A stretch of 46,352 nt of DNA. Origin: Spiroplasma sp. AdecLV25b (lineage in GTDB: Bacteria; Bacillota_I; Bacilli_A; Mycoplasmatales; VBWQ01). The stretch covers positions 1 through 46,352 of the forward strand of contig NZ_JAQYTS010000001.1 of NCBI RefSeq assembly GCF_030913225.1. The letters are read 5' to 3'. The notes beneath the pieces were generated by a model. It ran no database searches. It saw only the letters and a list, made by a program, of their open reading frames with translations, and was not told the origin of the DNA. The position numbers were made by a program, and so were the translations under genes. Within the stretch, counting starts at the first letter, position 1. The number at the start of each line of letters is the position of its first letter. Positions 29,602 to 40,155 of the stretch are shown piece by piece.

Positions 29602-32600
29602 TTAAATTTTACTTATTACTCTTACTAATACCAAATGCAATTTTCCTTGATAAATTTCAACTTTTGCTTCCATTAAAATTACTTTATTGATTTGGAAATA
29701 TTCTTGATAAATTTGATAGAGTTTATGAAATACAGTAACTGCAACAACCGTATTTTCATTTTGTAATTCTAAAAATGCCATTAGTTTTTGATTTTTAGTT
29801 AATATTGTTTTAATATTAATAATAATTCCATATACTCGTACATATTGATTAACATATTTATTAAGGTCTACTAAATCAACAGCTTTATTATTAACGTCTA
29901 ATTGTTGTTGCCATAATGTTTTTGGATTATATTTTAAATATACTCCTAAGGCACGATGTTCATTAATACTATTATTATTTCAATCGTCTTCTCGTTGCAA
30001 CATTATTGGTTTGGAAATTAAATTAAAGTTAAGAATAGTTTTCTGTGTTGTTTCATCTTTGATTTGCGCTATATTAGCATATTCTAAGGCGGCATTTAAA
30101 TTTATTAATAACATTGTTCGATTTTGTTCTAAATCATCAAAGGCACCAGCAGCTATTAAGAATTCAATATTTTTACGATTTAAACCAATGAAAATAACTC
30201 GGGCACAAAAGTTAAAGAAGTCACGATAAAGTCCATAATTATTACGATCTTTAATAATTAAACTACATGCACCTTGACTCATTTGTTTAATAGCTTGTAA
30301 ACTATAACGAATAGCCTGGTTATTAACATCAATTAGAAAATCAACACCTGAATACTGCACTGAAGGTGGTAAGATTTTAATGTTATATTTTTGACATTCA
30401 TTTAAGTATTGCAACATTTTTTGGTCATTACCAATAACACTGCTTAGTAAACAAACCATAAATGGTAATGGATAATTAGCTTTTAAGTACACTAAATAAT
30501 AGCTAATTAAAGAATAGGCAACAGCATGGGAACGATTAAAACCATAACCGGCAAATTTAGCAATATCATCTCAAATTTGTTTAATAACTTTGTGTTGATA
30601 ACCGCGAGCAGTAGCACTCTTCATAAATTCAGAAGCTTGTGCTTTCATACTAGCATCATCTTTTTTTCCAATGGCACGACGAATTAAATCAGCTTTGGCT
30701 AGTGAGTAACCAGCAATCTTTTGTAAAATTAATAAAATTTGTTCTTGATAAATAACAATCCCATATGTTGATTGTAAAAAAGGAATTAAGTCGGGATGAA
30801 CATAATTAGGTTTACTCTTGCCTAATTTACAATTAATATAATCTTGAATATAGTCTTGTGGTCCAGGACGAAATAACGATGAAGCTGCAATAATGTCTTC
30901 GAAACTATTAGTTTGCATTGCGATTAGAATTTGACGCATACCAGGAGATTCTAGTTGAAAAATACCACTAGTATCACCATTTTTAATAATAGTAAACGTT
31001 CTTTCATCATTTAACGGAATTTTTGATAAATTTAAATTAATAGAATAGTGTTCACTTACTTGTTTTAAAATATCTTGTAAAATTGTTAAATTACGTAACC
31101 CTAAAATATCCATTTTTACTAGTCCTAGGTTAGCAACAGTTTGCATAGGAAATTGCGTTTGATATATCCCATTAAAACCTAGTTGTAAAGGAACAGTGTC
31201 AACTAATGGTGTTTTAGCAATAATAATTCCTGCAGCATGGGTACTTGTTTGACGAGGAAACCCAAGAATTCTTTTGGTTAATGTAAATAATAACGGGTAT
31301 TTACTAACATATCATTGTAGTTTAGCAGAATTCTTAATCGCAGCTTCAATGTCAAAATTATATTGGATTAGAACAAGTTTACTCATTTCATTAATGTCAT
31401 CCATACTAATTTGAAAGACACGACCTAAGTCGCGAATGGCCATTTTGCTGGCAATAGTTTGAAATGTAACAATATATGCCACATGTTCTTGTCCATATTT
31501 TTGACGAATATATTCAATTATTTCATCACGTCTTGTATCTTCAAAATCAATATCAATATCTGGTAATGAAATTCGTTGGGGATTTAAAAAACGTTCAAAA
31601 ATTAAATTATAAACAATAGGATCAACATCAGATATTCCAAGGACATATGCTACTAAACTACCAGCAACACTACCTCTTCCTGGTCCCACCATAATATTTT
31701 GATTTTTAGCAAATTTAACATAATCATTGACAATTAAAAAATAATCAGCAAAACCCATTTCATTAATAACTTGTAGTTCATATAAAATTCGTTTTACATA
31801 TACTTGTGAAATTTCTTGACTTTGGAATCGTTTTTCTAACCCTTGTTTACACAATTCTTGTAAATATACAGGACTAGTTAAACCACTAGGACAAGGAAAA
31901 TTAGGCAAATTTAATTCTTTAGTAATAAGATTAGTTTTAGGAAATTTAATATCACACATTAAAACTAATTTTTCAATGTTTTCGATAATTTCAATGGGAT
32001 ATTCTTTATGTAATTGGTCTTGAGTTTTAAAAATAAATTCCTTACTTTTAACTAAATCTTTTGGTTTTAATTGTTTTTGTTCTTTAATTGCTTTTAAGAT
32101 TTGATAAGTACTATGTTGGTTTTCTTCTAAATATAAAACTAAATCAATGGGAATAATATTTTTGGTAATCCCTTTTAGTAATTCAATATTAACCATATCA
32201 GAGGGTACTAATCCAAAATAAATTAATTGATGGCCAGAAGCATTTAAAATATCATAAATATTTTTAATATAGCGGACATTTTGTTTATCAGCATGAATAA
32301 TAACAATAATTTCGCGACCTGCAGTCAAGTATCTTTGTACTATTTCATTATTAATTGTTCCATTATTAGTACTAATAATTGTCGAAATAGTCATAAGTTT
32401 TTGGTAACCAGAGTAGTTTGTAGCCATTAGTGTTAAGTCTACTTTGATATTAATATTTTCTCAAGTACAATTTAAACCAATTAATGGTTGAATATCATTT
32501 TCAACACAAGTAGAATAAAAATCATAGGCACCATAAAGCATGTTTCTATCAACTAGTGATAGTGTTTTAATATTATTTTTTTTAGCAAAGGCAATATATT

Positions 32601-32670
32601 CTGAAATTTTAATGGTTGATGATAAGAATGAGCAGTTAGAACGAACATTTAAATTAACAGCATATTTCAT
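29602..32670 (-). CDS. dnaE: DNA polymerase III alpha subunit DnaE
   Basis: The protein has 1022 residues. The catalytic palm has GPGRGSVAGSLVAYVLG and the metal site PDIDIDFEDTRRDEI. The domain also shows VKMDILGLRNLTIL, GIFQLESPGM, SLFRPGP and GYGFNRSHAVAYSL. A C-terminal OB domain (VRVYGIIINIKTIL) and a short tail follow. The N-terminal PHP domain opens VNLNVRSNCSFLSST, where active PHP domains have H-x-H, so its phosphoesterase or proofreading activity is probably lost. DnaE is the second replicative polymerase next to PolC in this group. GTAGGG precedes ATG 32670. At least five UGA codons are used. Confidence 0.95.
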
Positions 32671-32873
32671 ATTTTTCCCTACATTCTAATATGTTTTATT
32701 AATATTCATATTAATTTTAACATTAAATTAAGGTATTAGGGTTTCTTAAGTTAAAATTTTTAGTTCAATAATTCTTGGGATTAGACGTAATTAAAAATGA
32801 AGATGACATACAAATTAATAAATCGAAAAAAATATTTATCATAAATAAGTACAAGGTATAAAGAAATGCAGAT

Positions 32874-33065
32874 TTAAAATCTCTTATCCTTAATAATTTT
32901 GAATTGATCTTTTAATTTTAAGTTTTTTTCTTGTAAGTTTTTATTTTAATCTAATAAGTCATGATTTTGTTTTTCTAAAGTTGTAATAGTGTTTTTCATT
33001 TCTAAAAAATTATTTAAAGATAATGTAATTGCTATATTATAAGGATTGATTTCAATTATTTGCAT
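32874..33065 (-). pseudogene. small coiled-coil ORF with in-frame TAA
   Basis: ATG 33065 opens IIEINPYNIAITLSLNNF followed by a heptad-like helix (MKNTITTLEKQNHDLLD). It stops at TAA 32946-32948. The same frame continues in register as NKNLQEKNLKLKDQF to TAA 32874, so one substitution (GAA, CAA or AAA to TAA) splits a 63-residue coiled coil. It lies just downstream of the Ser-rich ORF on the same strand. Product unknown. Confidence 0.45.
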
Positions 33066-33105
33066 TAACTTGCTTCCATAACCAATAATATAGAGTTCAT
33101 TTTAA

Positions 33106-33915
33106 TTAGGAAAGAGAAGGGGTAGAATTTTTAACAGTATTGTCAGAAGAACTACTATTACATTCTGTATTTGCCATTGTTTTTATGTAATCATTGTTAC
33201 TTCGTGTTGTAGATTTAACTGCTGTTGATAAAGTTGAAGTTGGTAATTTAACATTTTTTGGCAATTTTTCTATTTTCTCTTTAATTTTATTTATTGCTCT
33301 ATCTTTTCTTTGATTATGATTATAACAATCTAAACTAAAAAATAATAAAAATATATTTAAAAATTTTCCTAATTTCTCTGCTTCTAAGTTTTTTGCTTTA
33401 TTTTGATAATACTTGAACTCAAAAATTTGAGTTCAAGTTCCACTATATTCTTTTATTTGTGACTCACATTCATTACTTGTGTTATTGGTATTACCCTTCT
33501 CTCAATTACTGTCTTTTTTAAAACTTTCATCTCTACTTATATCAACAAATGAAGTTGTAATAATATCAATTAAAAAAATACTACTTTTTAATTTAGGTTT
33601 AATACTATAAATTTTTTCCATTATTTGTTCACATCATTCATTGTAAAACACTTCATTGCATATATTATCAGTAATACCATTTTGTTTTTTATATTCATTT
33701 CATATAACGTTCCATATTTTCCTGTCTACTACTCGAACTTTTTCTTCTGCTTTAACACATTTATTGTCTATTTTATTACTAGATGTTTTAGTATCTACTA
33801 ATAGTTGTTCAACTTTCTTTTTCTCATATGAGATAACAATTTTTAATTTTGATTTATATTCAGGGTACAGTTTTTGTCATTCATTATATATTACTTTTAT
33901 GTCAGAGTCTTTCAT
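33106..33915 (-). CDS. hypothetical Lys/Ser-rich protein
   Basis: The protein has 269 residues with five UGA Trp codons. ATG 33915 follows AAGGA at seven bases. It is mostly polar and helical. Residues 1-100 are Lys/Glu-rich with W-N-E-(W/Y) patterns (VIYNEWQKLY, VIWNEYKKQN, VFYNEWCEQI), suggesting three related helical units. A hydrophobic stretch near residue 200 reads FLNIFLLFFSLDCYN. The C-terminus is Ser/Thr/Asn-rich and ends NSTPSLS. No signal peptide is seen. Its upstream DNA is related to that of the ankyrin gene at 39043-40029. I recognise no family; an effector-like role is speculative. Confidence 0.6.
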
Positions 33916-33959
33916 TTTTTATTCCTTTTGGTATTTATACTTTCTCCTTAATAAAAATT

Positions 33960-34110
33960 AAAAACCCTTTAGAAAACTATAAAATTCTCAGGAGTTTTAG
34001 CAACTTATATTAAGATATATAAATTATAACACTTAATATTATTCTAAATTAAATAATTAATAATTTCGTTATTTATCCTACTGTTACTACTAATTTATTA
34101 ACAACTGCTA
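33960..34110 (-). repeat. degenerate copy of the gmk 3' end and downstream spacer
   Basis: 34005-34055 matches 40112-40160 with five differences by eye, including one indel. The match fades into the gmk 3' coding end (TAATAATTTC, TTATTT, CTACTG, GTTACTAC in the same order), so this is a decayed gmk tail. The gmk-terminator counterpart at 33962-34000 is an imperfect hairpin. On the minus strand both copies keep TGTTATAAT, an extended -10 (34023-34031 here). Confidence 0.65.
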
Positions 34111-34217
34111 GTTTTATTTCACTTGAATAAACTTTATATTTCATGTTTTACTCCTTCTGTATTAATTATTTTAATTATATTACAGATTGAAAATTATTTG
34201 GAGTAAACTTAGGTAAC

Positions 34218-34373
34218 TTATGCCGCACCAAAAATAAATACTGTAATAATTTTATCATTTATATCCTTTAATTTTGAAATAGAATCAACAATTGTATTAA
34301 CTAATATCCCCACTTTGAATACCATTTTTCCTTTGACAGTTTTCAATTTTGGTCATATTGTATGTCCTTCCAT
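34218..34373 (-). other. short ORF of 51 codons, doubtful
   Basis: It reads EGHTIWPKLKTVKGKMVF and ends VFIFGAA. There is no Shine-Dalgarno site and no family I know. It sits directly after the thiI stop, so it may be a relic rather than a gene. Confidence 0.25.
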
Positions 34374-34390
34374 TTTTATCAAAAATATAG

Positions 34391-35569
34391 CTACATTTCT
34401 AATTTTTCAATGCTTTCAACAGTATCAAAAACAAGTTGTTCTCAATCAATTAATTGTTTTAATTGGTTTTCTAAATTTTCACATTCGTATAATTTTGGTT
34501 GTGTCACTGGATTCTTAGGAACAAACAAAGAACAGCAATCAGCAAATGGTAAAATCGATGTTTCATATGTACCAATTTTCTTAGCAAAGTTAATAATATC
34601 AACTTTATCTTCAGTAATTAAACTACGTAAAATTGGTAAGGCAGCAACATTATTAATCACATTAATACTTGCTAAAGTTTGCGATGCTACTTGACCAATA
34701 GCTTCACCTGTTGCTAAAGCAGGAAAGTTATGTTGTTCAGCAAAGATATTGGCAATGCGAACAAACATGCGGCGCATTAGTGTAATACGATAACTTTCTT
34801 TTTTAATATGGCTAATTTCATTTTGTAAATTAGTGAAATTACAAATATATAATTCTTTACTACCAGCATTATACGGTGCTAAGATTTCTACTAATTTTTG
34901 AACTTTCTTTAACGCAGCAGGTAACGTAAAAGGTGGTGTCGCAAAATGTAAATACTGAACTTGTAAACCACGTTTCATTAATTTATAAGCTGCCACTGGT
35001 GAATCAATACCACCACTTAGTAATAACACTACTTTCCCCGAACTACCAACAGGAAATCCCCCAGCACCATTAATTTTATTAGCAACTAAATAAATATCAT
35101 TTTGATTAATTTTAATATTAATTTTTAAATCAGGATTAGTTACATCAACGGTTAATGACGTTTTATATAAAATGATAGGAGCAATAACTCTTGTAATTTC
35201 ATCAGAACTCATTTTGAAAGTTTTATCACTACGAGTGACAAATAGTTTAAAGGTTTTGAAATTCTCTCTATCTTGTTGATTTACTAATTCCAGAACTTTA
35301 GTTTTTAATTGCGCAATATCTTTTTCAATTCTAAAAGCAGCAGATAGTGAACTAATACCAAATACTTTTGTTAAGATATTAATAATTGGTGATGTTAGGG
35401 CTAAATCTAAATCAGTAATTTCCATGCGGTCATGAAAATGAACAATTTTAATATCTTTAAAATCTTGTAAAATAATTTTAATATTGGTTTTTAATTGTTT
35501 AATAAAATCAATACGATTTTTACTTTTAGTTGTTAACTCGCCATAGCGAATGATAATAATTGGTATCAT
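34391..35569 (-). CDS. thiI: tRNA 4-thiouridine synthetase ThiI
   Basis: The protein has 392 residues. A ferredoxin-like/THUMP tRNA-binding region (residues 1-165, IPIIIIRYGELTTKSKNR at the start) is followed by the PP-loop ATP pyrophosphatase VLLLSGGIDSPVAAYKLM. The motif PALATGEAIGQVASQT comes next. There is no C-terminal rhodanese domain, as in other Gram-positive forms. It adenylates U8 of tRNA for sulfur insertion. GAGG lies before ATG 35569. One UGA Trp near the C-terminus extends the frame to 34391. It is 21 bases after ezrA in the same direction. Confidence 0.94.
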
Positions 35570-35590
35570 TGATAGTCCTCTTTTGTTATT

Positions 35591-37285
35591 TTATTCCATT
35601 AATTGCAATAATAATGTTAATGCTTGGTGATGATGATTGTTGTGCATATTGGTTTCAATATCATCAAATTTTGATTTTATTTGAAAATTAATAGCACGAT
35701 GACGATTAGCAAATACTAAGGTAGCGTGTGATAATTTATGAATAGTAATTTCCATTTTAATTGATGTATACAATTGAAAAATTTTATTTTGTATATCATT
35801 AAACACTAATAATGATTGATTATTAACATCACTAATTTTAAATTTAACAATCGTATCATTAATTAATTGTTGTAATACCATAAAATTTTCATCATACTTT
35901 TCAATTAAATAGTAATAGTTTATATTATTTAAAATAGTATCAATTTGCAACATCATAGAATTAATTTTATTAATAATAATCTCGAATTTAATTTTGGGTT
36001 TATTTTGTTGGTTTAACAACTTATTATACTCCCTTAAACTATTAAAGACAAGGATACTGTGTTCAAATAATTCATTTAATATCATCAATAATTGATGATA
36101 ACTAGTGCTTTTAATTGTTTTTTGGCTTTCAACAATTAATAAATTATCAAAATGATTAAAACTAGATAATTGTTTGTTAATAATAGTTGCTAAATCTTGA
36201 ACCTTTTCATGATTAAAAACTACTTGTTGTGTTTTAGTAATAGCAATAATTTGACGATTAATATCGGCATATATTTCATTGAAATTAAAATTAATTGTTA
36301 AAAAATGAGTATAATTTTGTTTAAAAATTTTATAAAACGTTTGTTCTTTATTAATCTCACTATTAAAAATAGCAATTTTTTCTAAAATTTCACTAACTTG
36401 AATTTTAGCTTTTTTATATTGTAAATTATTAATTTGATTAATTGTTAATTTTAATTGTTCTTTAATCACAACTTCAAATTCTTGAAATTGTAATAATAAA
36501 CTATCATCAATGTTAGTAGTTTGACATTTAGCTTTTAAAGTAATCATTTTTTCTTTAATTTCATCATTAACTAGATAATTAAGCTTTGGTAAATTAGCAA
36601 TGATTTCTGCTAACGTAACGACAGCAAGCGCAATTTCTCCTAATAAACTAATTGTTTTTGGTAAGTTAGCATCACTAATAACTAATTCTAATTGATTAAA
36701 CATATCATTAATAATTTTAATTACTGCTTGTAGTTGTTCTTCATTTAAATTATTTTGTAAAGTAATTTTAACCGTTTGGTCTTGTAAATAATTAAAGTTT
36801 TGTTTGAAAAATAATTGATATTCACGTAACAATTGGTCAATACTAATAAAGTAATCAATTTCTGTCGTTAATAATTGCATTTGATGTTTTAAAGTTTTAC
36901 TGCGATGGTAAACTTTTTTCATTAATTTAGCTGCTTTTCAATATTGTTTATTTTTTTGTAATTTAATTGTTTGTTGATAATTTTTAAACAGATTTTTTAA
37001 ATCTTTTTTTAAAAACAGATGATAACGACTAATTCAAATCCCTAACATGGGAGCATACTGTTCATTAGTAACAACCATTTGTTTAATTCGAATTAAGCGT
37101 TCTTTAATATTAACATTTTGGATATATTGAAGATTTTTAAAAGTGGAAAATTGTTTATTTTTATAATTACTTAATAACAATAAAAAACATGCTAAAAGGA
37201 TAATAACAAGACAAAGTAAAATCATAACGGTAATAGTTATAATTTTTGCCACACTTAAATTATTAATATCTATTACCTTTAACAT
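35591..37285 (-). CDS. ezrA: septation ring formation regulator EzrA-like
   Basis: The protein has 564 residues. One N-terminal membrane helix (about 12-38, IITITVMILLCLVIILLACF) is followed by long antiparallel coiled-coil bundles to the end, the architecture of EzrA. It is anchored with a short outside N-terminus and a cytoplasmic spectrin-like body that binds FtsZ and FtsA. The early part, with YWKAAKLMKKVYHRSKTLK, fits the first repeat. Two UGA Trp codons are present. Assignment is by architecture and by its place next to thiI, an arrangement known from Firmicutes. No sequence motif alone proves it. Confidence 0.72.
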
Positions 37286-37356
37286 TTTGTTTGCCTCTCT
37301 CTTCTCTGCATTACCTTTGTTAAAATTATTACATATTAGTAGTATCTTATATTTTA

Positions 37357-38115
37357 TTATTTATTTGCTAGGAGATGTTGTGAAATAATAAATAAACCAT
37401 TTAGTAAAACTTGTGGTTCATCATTGTAGTTGAAATCAAAGTATGATTTTATTTCTGCAACCCCACCACCAGTAACAATAACAGGAAGTGTCATTTGTAG
37501 CTCTTGATTAATTTGATTAATGATTCCTTTAATCATAGTATTAAAACCATAACCATAACCAATTGATAACGCATGCAATGTCGTTGTTCCTAACATGGAA
37601 GCATAATGTTCTATTTTAAAATCACTAAGCAGTGCAGCATTAGCAATTAGGGCATTTTTACTAGCACTAATTCCTGGACCAATGATAACTCCTGCTAAAG
37701 TATTATTTTTAATAATAGTATAAGTAGTGGCTGTACCTAAACTAATGACAATAGCACTTTCATATTTAGCAGTAGCACCAATAGCTAGTGCCATTAGGTC
37801 ACTACCTAATTGTGGATTATTTAATTTAATTTTTAATGGAATGTGAGCAATTAATTGGTAGTTAAGGATTACTGGTTGACAATGAAAAGTTGTTTTTACT
37901 AATGCTTTAAGTAATGGTAAACAACTAGGAACAACACAACTAATGATGGCATTGTCAATGATTAATTTATGATGAGTTTTAAATGCTGTTGTTAGTAACA
38001 TTTTAGTATCTTTACCTTTAGTGACAATTACTGGCCATTGGTTAATGATTTTGTCATCATCAACAGTGGCAATTTTAATTAAGGTGTTACCAATATCTAT
38101 CAATAAGGTTTTCAT
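37357..38115 (-). CDS. coaX: type III pantothenate kinase
   Basis: The protein has 252 residues. The ASKHA-fold nucleotide site is LLIDIGNTLIKIA at the N-terminus, then GSDLMALAIGA and SLGTATTYTII, followed by GVIIGPGISAS and VTGGGVAEI. CoaX phosphorylates pantothenate, the first step to coenzyme A. ATG 38115 overlaps the TAA of cdaA (TAATG), so translation is coupled. Length is normal. Confidence 0.94.
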   Translation of the reverse strand: MKTLLIDIGNTLIKIATVDDDKIINQWPVIVTKGKDTKMLLTTAFKTHHKLIIDNAIISCVVPSCLPLLKALVKTTFHCQPVILNYQLIAHIPLKIKLNNPQLGSDLMALAIGATAKYESAIVISLGTATTYTIIKNNTLAGVIIGPGISASKNALIANAALLSDFKIEHYASMLGTTTLHALSIGYGYGFNTMIKGIINQINQELQMTLPVIVTGGGVAEIKSYFDFNYNDEPQVLLNGLFIISQHLLANK

Positions 38116-38792
38116 TATTGTAATTGTTGTGCCATTTCTTTAGTTGATGCTAATTCATCATATAAGGTACGAACTAAGTTATTTAGGTTTTCAATTTGCA
38201 AAAATTTACCACTACGAGCAATTGAAACTGCCCCTGTTGTTTCACTGACAATCACAGAAACAGCATCTGTTTGTTCAGAAATCCCAATGGCAGCACGGTG
38301 ACGAGAACCAAATTGCGAAGATATTTTTTTATTAGTTAGTGGAAAGTAAGTAGAAGCACATTCAATACGACCTAAACGAATAATAACTGCTCCATCATGG
38401 AGTGGTGAATCTTTAATAAAGATTGATTGTAATAGCTGTGATGTTACTTCGCCATCAATTTTAACACCTAGGTCTGTATATTCATTTAATGAGACATTAC
38501 GCTCAATAGTTACTAAAGCACCTATCTTTTCTTCTGCAAGTTTAATAATTGCTTCTGATAAGACGCTGGCTAGCATTCTTTTTTCTGAAGTTGCTAGTAA
38601 TTTCATATATGATTTAGTTCTTGTTGTTCATCATGTTTTTTTACCGCGAATAAAAATAAACATTACTAGTAAAATTAAGATTATCAATAATAATGCAATT
38701 GTTACGCCAAATAAAATTCCAATTTCTTCAATTAGTGTTTTATTATAAGGAGTAACTACTGCTGCTAGATTAATAAATATATTTGTAAACAT
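38115..38792 (-). CDS. cdaA: diadenylate cyclase CdaA
   Basis: The protein has 225 residues. A single membrane helix lies at about 24-48 (LFGVTIALLLIILILLVMF). Two UGA Trp codons follow, then the DAC domain with LHDGAVIIR and FGSRHRAAIGIS (the DGA and RHR active-site motifs). It makes c-di-AMP from two ATP at the membrane, controlling potassium and osmotic balance, which is critical without a wall. Typical CdaA has three helices and about 270 residues, so this is a short, one-helix form. The start at 38792 lacks a strong ribosome binding site. coaX is translationally coupled downstream. Confidence 0.92.
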
Positions 38793-38850
38793 TGACTATA
38801 ACACCGTGCCTTGCTAAAAATAAGTTTGTTACTATAATTATAAGATAAAA

Positions 38851-38884
38851 AATTAATTTATGATATTTTTATCATAAATTAATT
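38851..38884. promoter_or_regulatory. 15-bp perfect inverted repeat upstream of cdaA
   Basis: AATTAATTTATGATA (38851-38865) pairs perfectly with TATCATAAATTAATT (38870-38884) around TTTT. It sits 59-92 bases before the cdaA start. It could be an operator, or a terminator for minor transcription. Confidence 0.55.
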
Positions 38885-39000
38885 GTAAATAAAGGTTTTG
38901 TTGGTTAGTAGGTTATAACTATGAGTACCTATTTTAGTTAGTTTTGTTTGAATTGGTGCTATTATGGCTTACAAATATCGTCGTAAATAAATGTCTAACA

Positions 39001-39045
39001 AAAATAAAGTTCACACTGATGTTGGTGTGAATTTTTATTTTTTTA
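39001..39045. terminator. bidirectional terminator
   Basis: TTCACAC (39010-39016) pairs with GTGTGAA (39025-39031), with A-rich and T-rich flanks. It ends the ankyrin gene on the minus strand, overlapping its stop. A tiny plus-strand frame ending AIMAYKYRRK (to 38990) lies just before it and has no supported start. Confidence 0.65.
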
Positions 39046-40029
39046 TAAAGTGCTTGGTGATATTGAAGGTAAAGTTTGTTTTGATAAGCTTGTTTCATTA
39101 AAGTTATTAACTTCAGATGATTGGAAGTCTTTAGTAAAAGAAGAATCTATATTATCCTCATTTAAATCATTTAGAGACTGTGATTTCTTACCATTAATTA
39201 AGGAACAGATAGTTTTTAATGATTCAATTTCAACTTTTAATTCTGTAGATTTTTGTTTTAATTCATTATATTTGTCATTAAGTTGTCTAATTGCTTCACT
39301 TTCTCACATTCCACATGTAATAAATTTAAGTGGTCAATACCATCATTTCCTTAGAACTTGTTTTTCTTGTTGAAAATTTGATTGAAAATTATTAATTTTT
39401 TCATTTAATTCTGCTAAAGTAGTTTGTTTTTGTTTAAATTTTGTTAAATCAGTTAAACTATTAATAAATTCTTTTTTTAGAAAGGTTACAATCTTTGGAT
39501 TTAATTCATTTTTTTCTATTTTATCTTGAAAAATTTTTAACAACTCTATTATCTTTTGTTCTTTTGATAAATTATCACTATTAATTTCATGCGAAGTATC
39601 GCTAATTTCTTTAACAAGACTTTCTTTATTGGTGCTTATTCAATTTTTAACCTCTAAAAATTGTTTTAATATTTTTTTTATTTTTAAATAATTATTTCTA
39701 TCAGCAACTATTAAAGCATCACCATTAACAGTGGCGCCATGATTTAATAAAAATTCAACTACGTCTTTATGACCCTTTGCAACAGCAACTAGTACTAAAA
39801 CAGTTAAAACAGCAGGATTAGTAGGAATCATTAGCTCAGTAAAGTTTTGTACATTAACATCAATGTCAACGAATTTTAATAAAATATCAATTTTGAATTT
39901 TTTTTCAGCAACATGTAAAACCACTTCAACACTATTATCTGCAACATTAATAACAGTATCTGCAATTAACAATGATCTAACTTTTTCTAAATCATTATTT
40001 TTAACAGCTAATTTTAATTCAGCATTCAT
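39043..40029 (-). CDS. ankyrin-repeat and coiled-coil protein
   Basis: The protein has 328 residues. ATG 40029 follows AAAAGGAGA. Residues 1-130 hold about three or four ankyrin units; the clearest is KGHKDVVEFLLNHGATVNG, and DLEKVRSLLIADTVINVAD is another. Coiled coil follows (about 130-215), then a Trp/Phe-rich segment WWYWPLKFITCGMWE, which may touch or enter a membrane. A second coiled coil and a Ser-rich tail (SEVNNFNETSLSKQTLPSIS) close the protein. No signal peptide is seen. Ankyrin proteins in insect endosymbionts often act on host targets, so a host role is possible but inferred. Confidence 0.78.
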
Positions 40030-40069
40030 TTTTCTGTTCTCCTTTTAAAATTCAATTTCTTAATAAAAG

Positions 40070-40105
40070 AAACCTTTTGAAAATTTTATAATTTTCAAAA
40101 GGTTT
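40070..40105 (-). terminator. gmk terminator / leader hairpin of the ankyrin gene
   Basis: AAACCTTTTGAAAATT and AATTTTCAAAAGGTTT form a perfect 16-bp stem with a four-base loop, with T-rich sequence following on the minus strand. A TGTTATAAT box (40131-40139) lies between the gmk stop and this hairpin, so the hairpin could also attenuate ankyrin-gene transcription. Confidence 0.7.
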
Positions 40106-40155
40106 TCACAACTGATATTAAGATATGCAAATTATAACACTAATATTATTCTAAA

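Noticed and set aside
34073-34144. 23-codon ORF (KYKVYSSEIKLAVV) with AAGGAG, first read as an IS3-type transposase start
   Set aside because: It falls at the edge of the region matching the decayed gmk 3' end, and no further transposase sequence follows.
34362-34694. 110-codon ORF on the plus strand within thiI
   Set aside because: It is antisense to the conserved thiI C-terminus with no initiation signal.
38919-38990. Short plus-strand frame ending AIMAYKYRRK
   Set aside because: The only ATG gives eight codons and no ribosome binding site is present; at most it is a relic of a membrane peptide.
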